From Clostridia bacterium (GTDB lineage: Bacteria; Bacillota; Clostridia; Lachnospirales; Lachnospiraceae): a stretch of 48,742 nt of DNA. The position numbers and the translations under genes are program-made. Of the stretch, positions 35,495 through 42,239 are shown piece by piece (position 1 is the stretch's first letter; each line of letters starts with the position of its first letter). Location of the stretch: NCBI GenBank assembly GCA_003252135.1, contig QKDK01000241.1, positions 1 to 48,742 on the forward strand. The letters are read 5' to 3'. Below the pieces are notes generated by a model. The model made no database searches and had not been told where the DNA came from. It was given only the letters and a program-made list of their open reading frames with translations.

Positions 35495-36559
35495 CTATTT
35501 TTTCCTTTTCCGAACTGCTTCCAGCCCCAGTAATACATAATGACCGCCTATGGCATACATGCCCATGATCGGTATATAATCTGCGAATAGTGAAACTGCA
35601 TTGTCTTTTGTCACAACATAGGAGACACTTGAATCGGCAGATGACCCATATTCTGAAGAAGTGTCAGTGTCCTCTTGTGCAGCATCTGTCTGTGATTCAG
35701 ATGATGTCATATAGGATTCGTAAAAAGCAGCTGCATCTTCAGCCTGTCCTGCTCCGGTATTGCATTGCGGTCTGAGTAAAGAACAGCGTTTTCCGCATCC
35801 TGTACAGGTCAGACTGCCCAGATAATCATCCTCATCCTGATCCTGTGAAGGCGGATTATTTTCAAAATTCTGTTCAATATCGCCATGATCATGACCGCCT
35901 CCTGCTCCAAGCTGTATCATCCCGTTTTCTGTACCACTGTAATCAGAGACTAAAAGCTCATTGGTGACCTGACTCACTTCAGTACTATCTATCTGTACTG
36001 TCTTACTCTGATATGGTATGAATTTGGCGGCAAGCCCTCTGTCAAAAGAAGCTTTCACGCCGACAATGACCATCAGTACCGCCAGAATCCTCACTACCAC
36101 TGTTCTCACTCTGTTCACCTGTTCCAGTCCAAAAAGCTTTTTCAAAAATGAAAAAATCATTCTGGAATGAAAGCCTGTATGTATCCCGATCGTTATAAGC
36201 AACAGATATGCTGCCGCATTATGCAGATATGCAAAAAGGTCATAATGTGTTGTCTCAACATGAAATATAAAGCCCGATATAAGAACTGAGGTCACAGAAA
36301 TGATCAGTATCAGTATAATCTGAAGAACATCAACGATAAATTTGATCATGATAACAGAGGACTGCTGTATTGTTTTTTTGGCGATTACCTGTTTCATCCA
36401 CCCGGCATTGATTCCAATGTGTATAATAAATAATACAATGGTTGTTATTCCAAGGATCTCGTGCCAGAGTGCACCGCTTACATCATACCCCATCATAATG
36501 ATCATCAGCACCGTCATAATCAGATCGAGCACCAGTCTTCCTGCCAGTTTCTTATTCAT
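35495..36559 (-). CDS. Membrane cytochrome-like protein (DUF4405-type) with extracytoplasmic Cys-rich loop
   Basis: A 354-residue protein. At least four N-terminal helices (about residues 7-27, 33-53, 65-97 and 112-135) carry histidines spaced like b-type heme ligands: HEILGI, FIIHIGINAGW, YLHNAAAYLLLITIGIHTGFH. A fifth helix (about 145-165) leads to a low-complexity domain with GGGHDHGD and the four-cysteine cluster CTGCGKRCSLLRPQC. A final helix lies near the C-terminus. Related families associate with flavinylated extracytosolic electron transfer; that link is inference, since no flavinyl transferase or FMN-binding gene is near. The ribosome binding site is of the GCAGAAATGGAG leader type. 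Confidence 0.75.
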   Translation of the reverse strand: MNKKLAGRLVLDLIMTVLMIIMMGYDVSGALWHEILGITTIVLFIIHIGINAGWMKQVIAKKTIQQSSVIMIKFIVDVLQIILILIISVTSVLISGFIFHVETTHYDLFAYLHNAAAYLLLITIGIHTGFHSRMIFSFLKKLFGLEQVNRVRTVVVRILAVLMVIVGVKASFDRGLAAKFIPYQSKTVQIDSTEVSQVTNELLVSDYSGTENGMIQLGAGGGHDHGDIEQNFENNPPSQDQDEDDYLGSLTCTGCGKRCSLLRPQCNTGAGQAEDAAAFYESYMTSSESQTDAAQEDTDTSSEYGSSADSSVSYVVTKDNAVSLFADYIPIMGMYAIGGHYVLLGLEAVRKRKK

Positions 36560-36698
36560 ATTCTCTCCATTTCTGCATCAACATATATATTTTTACTGCT
36601 GTTATTCAAAGAGTACGCAACAAATGTGATAATATTATGAAGCAATTATTGATTTTTTGTGATTTCCTTTCATTCTGATTTTATATTTTCAGGAATTA

Positions 36699-38657
36699 CT
36701 ATTTCTGTGAATCATTCACCGGGTATACTATTTCCATATCCTTTTGGTACTTTCGTTCCATCTGATGGTGCTTTTTCCTGACTTCCACCGAATCAAAAAC
36801 AATCGAGAAATCATAACCGTCAGGGTACATCTCCGATGCCGGAACCAAAAGCTTTACCCTTTTATGATTTACAGTCAGCTTCCTTTTCTGTATCTGAACG
36901 ACTAGTTCCCCCAAGTCATTGACAGGTTCATAAACTATTCCTGTCTTTTTTTGCGGATACACCATCACTGAGTCGCCCATGGTAAATTTTTTCCGTATTT
37001 TTTCGCTTTGAATCGGACGAATGACCTCTGTTCTTTGTATCCTTGGCAGCGTATTTTTACAGGTTGTCTCTTGGTTGTAAAGGTATGTCCCATTACCGGT
37101 TAATGCATGATTACCCGCAGCCTCCCCACGATCATCCACATTCCTGTAAGCCGCCTGATAAGCACGGCTTAACATATGTGCAGGAAATCCGAGCTTCATA
37201 GCGATGTAAAATGCACAGCTTTCTCCTGCCTCACCGATTTCCAGCCGGTACAGCGGCAAAAGACTTTCTTTGTCAAATGCCATTCTTGCATTAATAACAC
37301 CTTCGGTATTCTCCGCATATACTTTGATTTCAGGATAATGCGTTGTGACCATGAACAGGCATCCGCTCTTTTTCAGTTCGTCAAGAATCGATACCGCAAT
37401 TCCCATTCCTTCTGCCGGATCCGTACCGGATCCCAGTTCATCCAGCAGGACTAATGTCTCCTGATTCATGCGCTTGATAATGTCGATAATATTTGTAATA
37501 TGCGACGAAAATGTAGACAGGTTCTCCGATATGCTCTGACCATCTCCGATATCGCACAGAATGGCAGCTCTCATACAGACATCTGCCGATTCACAGGCAA
37601 CATGAAGTCCGCAATTTGCCATCATCAGGCATAATCCGACTGTTTTCAATGCTACCGTTTTACCGCCTGTATTCGGTCCGGTTATGATGACACCGTGAAT
37701 GGTATCGCCGAACTCTATGGAAAGAGGGACGCAGGTGTTCCTGTTTATGAGCGGATGTCTGCCTTCTCTGATCTTCACACTGCCGTTCAGATTGATCAGC
37801 GGTTCCACGCCGCAAATGTCAATGCTTAGCTTTCCTTTCGCAAAAATATAATCCAGTTCCTCCAGATAATCAATATTTCTTTTGATTATCTCGGCTTCGT
37901 CACTGACCAGACATGACAAAAAGTACAGTATTTTCCTGACTTCATTGTTTTCTTCTATCCGTATCTGTTCAAGTTCTTCCCGAAGTCTGGCAACCGCTGC
38001 CGGCTCTATAAAACAGGTAGCCCCGGTCGAGGATATGTCAACAACGCTTCCCTGTATCGCATGCTTATATTCCTTTCGTACCGGCAGAGTAAATCGCCCG
38101 TTTCTGCCCGACACAAAGCTTTCCGAAAAATACGCCTTATTCTTGCGAAGAATCTCTTCAAGTTTATTTTTTATGGCTGTTTCAAGGACAGCTCTTTGTC
38201 TTCTGAGCGAACAAAGCGTCTTTGTTGCATAATCATCCACACCGTCATTGCGAATACAGCGCTCTATCTCTGACCGTAACTGCGGCAGTTCACTTATTCC
38301 TTTTCCAAAATCAGCGAGAAGCAGTCCGCTGTCAGCAGATTTATTCAGATATCGTATCATCCGTTCGCACACTACAGTGAACAGTCTGATCTCTTCTAAT
38401 TCATTTACAGAAAGCATCTCTCCTCTTTGCGCCGCATCGACGAGCTTCATTACTTTAGATACATCACCAAGCGGCGGAGCACCTGTGGTATCGAGCATTT
38501 TTCTTGCTTCTGTTGTTTCTCGGAGCTTTCTGCGCAGCTTACCTTCATCCAGTATCATGTCCATCTCTGAAAATCTTTTTTTCGCTTTTTCAGTTACTGC
38601 ATGACTGATAAGTATTTCTTTTATTTTTGTAAACTCAAGTGTTTCTTGATGATTCAT
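36699..38657 (-). CDS. mutS2: MutS2-family protein lacking the Smr nuclease domain
   Basis: A 652-residue MutS-like ATPase. It begins NHQETLEFTKIKEILISHAVTEKAKK, continues with the clamp/lever segments (LPVRKEYKHAIQGSVVDISSTGATCFIEP) and the ATPase with GPNTGGKTVALKTVGL and LVLLDELGSGTDPAEG. The C-terminus (KRVKLLVPASEMYPDGYDFSIVF) resembles the region after the ATPase in MutS2, but the Smr endonuclease domain, which would add about 130 residues, is missing. The family acts in recombination suppression or ribosome rescue. The ATG at 38657 is chosen because GGAG lies 6 bp upstream; the ATG at 38669 would overlap the binding site. Confidence 0.85.
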   Translation of the reverse strand: MNHQETLEFTKIKEILISHAVTEKAKKRFSEMDMILDEGKLRRKLRETTEARKMLDTTGAPPLGDVSKVMKLVDAAQRGEMLSVNELEEIRLFTVVCERMIRYLNKSADSGLLLADFGKGISELPQLRSEIERCIRNDGVDDYATKTLCSLRRQRAVLETAIKNKLEEILRKNKAYFSESFVSGRNGRFTLPVRKEYKHAIQGSVVDISSTGATCFIEPAAVARLREELEQIRIEENNEVRKILYFLSCLVSDEAEIIKRNIDYLEELDYIFAKGKLSIDICGVEPLINLNGSVKIREGRHPLINRNTCVPLSIEFGDTIHGVIITGPNTGGKTVALKTVGLCLMMANCGLHVACESADVCMRAAILCDIGDGQSISENLSTFSSHITNIIDIIKRMNQETLVLLDELGSGTDPAEGMGIAVSILDELKKSGCLFMVTTHYPEIKVYAENTEGVINARMAFDKESLLPLYRLEIGEAGESCAFYIAMKLGFPAHMLSRAYQAAYRNVDDRGEAAGNHALTGNGTYLYNQETTCKNTLPRIQRTEVIRPIQSEKIRKKFTMGDSVMVYPQKKTGIVYEPVNDLGELVVQIQKRKLTVNHKRVKLLVPASEMYPDGYDFSIVFDSVEVRKKHHQMERKYQKDMEIVYPVNDSQK

Positions 38658-38735
38658 TTTTTTCTCCATTCCTGCGATGTTTCTATGCGTATTATGAAAG
38701 AATTATCTAGTTCTTTCTTTTCATTGTTTCAATTA
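38658..38735 (-). repeat. Leader element related to the tsaB/whiA copies, before mutS2
   Basis: The gene-proximal part reads CATTCCTGCG on the plus strand as in the other copies. The palindrome at 38697-38716 (AAAGAA/TTCTTT arms) matches 6851-6868 closely. The middle part has diverged. It supplies GCAGGAATGGAG before mutS2. Confidence 0.65.
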
Positions 38736-38849
38736 AAACTGTCGTCTGATCTTATCTATAAAGCACTGATACTTAAATTTAACAAATCCAGGACAGCCAG
38801 TATACTGAATAATTCGATAGATACGCTTTTTCATCCAAATCAGAATAAA

Positions 38850-38879
38850 CAAAAAAAGCATGACCAACTTGTCATGCTT
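38850..38879 (-). terminator. Terminator of the ncRNA upstream of mutS2
   Basis: A 9-bp perfect stem, AAGCATGAC/GTCATGCTT, with loop AAGTTG on the minus strand, followed by TTTTTTTG. Confidence 0.85.
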
Positions 38880-39109
38880 CCAAAATACACCAGTAATTAG
38901 AATAATTACAGGAATACCCCGATGCAGGATAAAGTAAGTGTCAGGTAGAATTAATCAGCAAATAAAGCTGACCAAAGGCCAGAGATAATACTCTCTGCCT
39001 TAAACAACATATGGATTAGTTGTTATTCTCTACACTGAAAACACGTAACATACTCTACCTTTTCTTTCTTGAACCAGGGGTTGAACTCTGTAATTATTTA
39101 TTTTTTACG
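38850..39109 (-). ncRNA. Structured non-coding RNA with own promoter and terminator (6S-like candidate)
   Basis: There is no ORF in this 690-bp gap. On the minus strand a strong promoter (39116-39144) leads into a RNA of about 260 nt that ends in a perfect terminator (38850-38879). The two ends pair: AATAATTACAG, encoded by 39088-39098, pairs with CTGTAATTATT (38901-38911), and four C (39077-39080) pair with four G (38917-38920). Inside, AGGTAGA/TCTACCT close a second stem with further small hairpins, leaving asymmetric single-stranded stretches of about 16 and 22 nt between. A long closing stem around a central bubble fits 6S RNA, but I cannot confirm this. An attenuated leader of mutS2 (its ATG is 190 bp further) is the alternative. 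Confidence 0.6.
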
Positions 39110-39115
39110 TGTCTT

Positions 39116-39144
39116 ATTATCTCATATCATTCTTTTTCTGTCAA
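39116..39144 (-). promoter_or_regulatory. Promoter of the ncRNA
   Basis: TTGACA (39139-39144), exactly 17 bp, GATAAT (39116-39121) on the minus strand, with AAGACAC as the start region. This is near consensus. The -35 is repeated twice more upstream in a tandem repeat. Confidence 0.8.
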
Positions 39145-39184
39145 CCCTGCCTTTCTGTCAACCCTGCCTTTCTGTCAATCCTGA
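39134..39184 (-). repeat. Three tandem 17-bp repeats, each carrying a TTGACA
   Basis: The units at 39134-39150, 39151-39167 and 39168-39184 share CTTTCTGTCAACCCTGC (plus strand) with few changes. On the minus strand each contains TTGACAG, so three -35 hexamers lie 17 bp apart (39139-39144, 39156-39161, 39173-39178) before a single good -10. Confidence 0.85.
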
Positions 39185-39197
39185 TGCTTTCTGACAA

Positions 39198-39247
39198 ATA
39201 CAAAATTCCATGTATCGCAACTTTATTGCAACCATGGAATTCTGTAT
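39198..39247 (-). terminator. Hairpin after the orphan membrane protein gene
   Basis: Arms AATTCCATG (39204-39212) and CATGGAATT (39233-39241), extended by ATACA/TGTAT and inner GCAA/TTGC. On the minus strand it is followed by TTGTATTTG. It is about 100 bp downstream of the gene ending at 39351 and could terminate it; it may also work in the other direction. Confidence 0.55.
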
Positions 39248-39350
39248 TCTAAATTTTTATATTTAGATAGGGCACGCAAGGTTATATTACTTTCTAGACC
39301 ACCAAATATACGCTACTGCGTAGTTTAACTATACCTGATATCGTGTAGTC

Positions 39351-40052
39351 TTACCATGACGTTTTTGGAGAATCGCAAAATTTCTCTTCTCCGTTTTCAT
39401 CAAAACAGAACACAAGAACACCATTTAATGCTTCAACAAAATCCTGTGCCGTATTGCGTCCGGTCGTAAAAAGATAGGTAAAAAGCTCATAGCTTCCAAG
39501 AACAATAAAATATAGAGCTGTGTACAGCAAAAGCAGCAGCGTTATGTCCTGAAATATGAACATCGTTGCATCAGTCAGTTCGATCAAATGACTGAGCAGA
39601 CTGAATGAAACCGGCACCAGCAGAAATAACAGCCATTGGCGGCTTACATTGATAGGGAAATTGAAGCGCTTTCTTTTTTTACCTGCGATTTCCTTGTAGC
39701 AGCTGCTCAGCTGGTAAACCTGATTTTTAGTACGTATATCATTTGCTTCCAGCCATAGCTTGACTTCTTTACAGAATATTCTGTATCTGTCATAATCCAC
39801 GCCGCTTTTTTGTGATCTGTCAAGCTTAAAGAAATAATTCATCAAAATCATGAATCCTCCTTCAAACAGCAAAGGCAGATACAGCAGATCGCTTTGACAA
39901 TGGTTTATACATAACAAGAGAAATACTGCAAAAGCAGCAAAAGAAGCAAGCAAAAAAATCCATGTCACTATAGATACGGTTCTAATGCGCTCCGTCAGTT
40001 TCAGTTTTTCGTTTTTCCATCGATAATACTTAAATAATAATAATTTTTCCAA
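39351..40052 (-). CDS. Orphan membrane protein next to a putative peptide-regulator pair
   Basis: A 233-residue protein with two transmembrane hairpins: helices near residues 27-49 and 56-75, and near 122-143 and 155-180. Between them is a charged cytoplasmic or external segment of about 45 residues (RSQKSGVDYDRYRIFCKEVKLWLEANDIRTK). I recognise no family. Three start codons compete: ATG at 40073 (no binding site), ATG at 40058 (only 1 bp after AGGAGGG) and TTG at 40052 (7 bp after AGGAGG); the TTG is preferred. The last codons are part of a 19-bp repeat (39354-39372) that recurs in the palindrome upstream of the gene. A role in peptide export, processing or immunity is only a guess from position. 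Confidence 0.65.
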   Translation of the reverse strand: MEKLLLFKYYRWKNEKLKLTERIRTVSIVTWIFLLASFAAFAVFLLLCINHCQSDLLYLPLLFEGGFMILMNYFFKLDRSQKSGVDYDRYRIFCKEVKLWLEANDIRTKNQVYQLSSCYKEIAGKKRKRFNFPINVSRQWLLFLLVPVSFSLLSHLIELTDATMFIFQDITLLLLLYTALYFIVLGSYELFTYLFTTGRNTAQDFVEALNGVLVFCFDENGEEKFCDSPKTSW

Positions 40053-40092
40053 ATTCATCCCTCCTGTTGTCATTCTATGTCATTATGGTAAA

Positions 40093-40149
40093 AAATCCCA
40101 TGACGTTTTCGGAGAAGTTTTTAAGTTCTCCGAAAACGTCATGGGATTT
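40093..40149. promoter_or_regulatory. 24-bp perfect inverted repeat between divergent genes
   Basis: Arms at 40093-40116 and 40126-40149 are perfect reverse complements with a 9-bp centre. The core CCATGACGTTTTCGGAGAA is repeated with one change at 39354-39372. It lies between the divergent membrane protein gene and the peptide gene, and its right arm covers the -35 region of the peptide promoter. Neither gene would use it as a terminator, so an operator or a cruciform or RNA hairpin is likely. Confidence 0.85.
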
Positions 40150-40164
40150 CATTAATTATCGCAC

Positions 40165-40170
40165 TATAAT
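40165..40170 (+). promoter_or_regulatory. -10 box of the peptide gene
   Basis: A perfect TATAAT, 30 bp before the ATG. No recognisable -35 lies 16-18 bp upstream; that place holds the end of the palindrome. This fits an activator-dependent promoter. Confidence 0.6.
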
Positions 40171-40199
40171 TTGGTAAATACAGAATGGAGGATGCAATT

Positions 40200-40355
40200 A
40201 TGAAAAAAACTATAAAATTAATGTTATTACTGGTTGCTGCAGTCTGTCTTTCCATGACCCTGCGCGGCACTGCCGTACAGCCTTCTTTGTCTGCCCAGCC
40301 GTCTGGCATGACACTGGTCGCCGATCCTTTTGATGATGACGATTTTAATTTTTAA
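40200..40355 (+). CDS. Small secreted peptide, candidate pheromone precursor
   Basis: 51 codons from ATG at 40200 to TAA at 40353-40355, with GGAGG 8 bp upstream. The N-terminus MKKTIK, a hydrophobic core (LMLLLVAAVCLSMTL) and a small-residue region (RGTA|V or SLSA|Q) make a signal peptide or export segment. The C-terminus is short and very acidic with aromatic residues, ending ADPFDDDDFNF. It overlaps the 3' end of the large HTH-TPR regulator gene by 11 bp in convergent orientation. Layout and size match precursors of RRNPP-type signalling peptides. A RiPP precursor or a small secreted toxin is possible, but no modification enzyme is adjacent. Confidence 0.7.
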   Translation: MKKTIKLMLLLVAAVCLSMTLRGTAVQPSLSAQPSGMTLVADPFDDDDFNF

Positions 40356-42180
40356 CACCGTTCATGACTGCCGGATAATTGTCAGCAAGATGATTCTTAA
40401 TGATATTAGCTGACACCAGATCCCGCATAAGGCAGCTGATATCATACGCTCTTAAAAAATATCTGCAGCAGACACTACTTCTTTCAGCCGCAGACATTTC
40501 TGCCATTTTCTTTTCGAGTATAAAACCTTTCTTCGCAATATATTTACCAAGGAACTGTCCTCTGCCGCAGCGCAGAGTAAACGCCACTGCCTGGTCACAT
40601 ATTTCGACAGCTTCATCAAGATAATCGTTCTCTTCTAAATACTTTTCAAGGTTGGACATGATCATCAGAACAGATACAGAGTGATACTTCATATCGATCT
40701 GGCTGTTCTGATAGCTTTTTAAAACCTCCTTCAGCAGACTGATTGCTTTTTCACTCTGTTTCATCTGGTTATACAGTATTGCGATCCGGACTATAATGTT
40801 CGCTTCCTGCTTCGACAGGCTCAGATGCTCGATCTGACAGCCTGTCTGTCTCTTTATGGTCAGATCAAGAATTTCATTCAGCTTATTGACGGTCTTTTCT
40901 GCACTTGCCTTCTTTTCTTTATAATCCAGCCAAGTCTGTGTCATGAGGACATACTGTACGTTCATTTTATCATCCATATCAATGAGCTGTTTCAGTTCTT
41001 CAAATCTGTCCTTTATCTCATCATAGTGGTGGTATGCTGCAAGCCGCTCTATTTCACGTTTCTTTTCATATACTGTAAAATCATTGGTCAGAATATCAAC
41101 ATTATAAATATCCTTATCAATGCCAAGAGCTTTTTGTATCTTCTTAAAATTATTTATGTGCGGCTTTCTTTTCCCGCTTTCAATACGGGATATGGTTTCG
41201 GGTGCCAGATTATCCCCGCCAAGTACCTCCTGTGACATTCTGCTGTTCTTTCTGCTGCTTCTGATGACTTCATTCATTAAGAAGACTTCTGTCTGGGAAT
41301 TGCATTTATGTATGGCATCACTTTCTCTTTCCGGAGCAGCTCCATATTCACCGTAGACCCAGAGAAGGCTCTCGAGCTGCTTTTCTGCCGATTTAGTATC
41401 TTCATTATTACTGTCTTTTTGACACAGAAGGTATATACGCAGCAGACCTGTGATTCCAAATATAACAGCGTTCTTAGCAAGCAGACCAATGGCTTTTCTG
41501 CAAATGTCAGCAGCTTCTATGTAACTGCCCTGCTCTGACTTTAGCTCTGCCAGAAATAGAGCAGCTTTTGGGAAAATCTTGACCTTTTCTTCCTCGTCAG
41601 TGTAATGAGTCTCAATATAGTCAAGAAGTTCCTGCAGGCTCAGGCTGTATTCATCCATTCTTCCCTGACCTTTCAGACAGGTCAGCAGAATCAATATCAA
41701 AATCACCTCTTCACGGCTCAGATAGTAATCCTTCAGAGCTTTCAGCTCAAACCCCGGAACCGTGCGGCCAATTGAAGATAATATCATCTTCTCGCAGATG
41801 ACAGGATCCCCGGTTCGATGATAAAGTAAAAATGCCTGTATTTTTTCACAGTATTGCCTGTGCAGGTTTAAACCCGCCTCTTTTGCCTGCAGATAGTGAT
41901 TCAGACCTTCTTCGACCGCAGCCCAGTCATCCTCTTCCATACCCTTCTCGATCTTTTCCCTGATACAGAGCAGGACATAATCACGCTCCGACAGAACCGT
42001 AAAGAATTTATCAGGAGATTTTCCCAGACGCTGAATAATAGCATCCATTAAAAATTTGTCGGGTACTCTTTCTTCCAGTTCAATTCTCGATAAGGTCGCA
42101 TCGGAGCATAAACCGCAGCATAATTTTTTTTGTGGTATTTCCTGCTGTGTCCTAAGGGTAAAAATCAAGTTTCCTATCAT
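40345..42180 (-). CDS. Double HTH-TPR transcriptional regulator (RRNPP-like)
   Basis: A 611-residue cytosolic protein built from two similar halves. The first about 60 residues form a degenerate XRE-type HTH (FTLRTQQEIPQKKLCCG...LSRIELEERVPD), followed by helical repeats. Near residues 300-355 a second, better conserved HTH appears (IRSSRKNSRMSQEVLGG...ETISRIESGKRKPH), followed again by TPR-like helices to the end (AILYNQMKQSEKAISLLKEVL, EICDQAVAFTLRCGRGQFLGKY). HTH plus TPR is the layout of peptide-sensing RRNPP regulators (Rgg, PlcR, PrgX). The convergent peptide gene and a palindrome over its own promoter support peptide-controlled autoregulation. The double architecture is unusual. Confidence 0.85.
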   Translation of the reverse strand: MIGNLIFTLRTQQEIPQKKLCCGLCSDATLSRIELEERVPDKFLMDAIIQRLGKSPDKFFTVLSERDYVLLCIREKIEKGMEEDDWAAVEEGLNHYLQAKEAGLNLHRQYCEKIQAFLLYHRTGDPVICEKMILSSIGRTVPGFELKALKDYYLSREEVILILILLTCLKGQGRMDEYSLSLQELLDYIETHYTDEEEKVKIFPKAALFLAELKSEQGSYIEAADICRKAIGLLAKNAVIFGITGLLRIYLLCQKDSNNEDTKSAEKQLESLLWVYGEYGAAPERESDAIHKCNSQTEVFLMNEVIRSSRKNSRMSQEVLGGDNLAPETISRIESGKRKPHINNFKKIQKALGIDKDIYNVDILTNDFTVYEKKREIERLAAYHHYDEIKDRFEELKQLIDMDDKMNVQYVLMTQTWLDYKEKKASAEKTVNKLNEILDLTIKRQTGCQIEHLSLSKQEANIIVRIAILYNQMKQSEKAISLLKEVLKSYQNSQIDMKYHSVSVLMIMSNLEKYLEENDYLDEAVEICDQAVAFTLRCGRGQFLGKYIAKKGFILEKKMAEMSAAERSSVCCRYFLRAYDISCLMRDLVSANIIKNHLADNYPAVMNGVKN

Positions 42181-42210
42181 AATCCACCACTTTTTTCATT
42201 GTTTGAAAAC

Positions 42211-42239
42211 ATAGTACCACAGCATGAGCTTTCATGCAA
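42211..42239 (-). promoter_or_regulatory. Promoter and palindromic operator of the HTH-TPR regulator gene
   Basis: On the minus strand TTGCAT (42234-42239), 17 bp, TACTAT (42211-42216). The spacer contains GCATGA-GCTT-TCATGC (42222-42237), a 6-bp-arm palindrome that overlaps the -35, a good place for autorepression. The -35 touches the metY stop codon. Confidence 0.6.

Noticed and set aside
38881-39100. Plus-strand 6S RNA
   Set aside because: CTTGAACCAGGGGTTGAA on the plus strand looks a little like the E. coli 6S 3' region, but the strong promoter and terminator are both on the minus strand.
39134-39184. Considered as a CRISPR array
   Set aside because: Direct 17-bp units with no spacers between them; no cas genes. 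It is a tandem repeat in a promoter.
40058-40073. ATG starts at 40073 and 40058 for the orphan membrane protein
   Set aside because: 40073 has no binding site and 40058 is 1 bp after AGGAGGG; the TTG at 40052 has the right spacing. Not fully certain.
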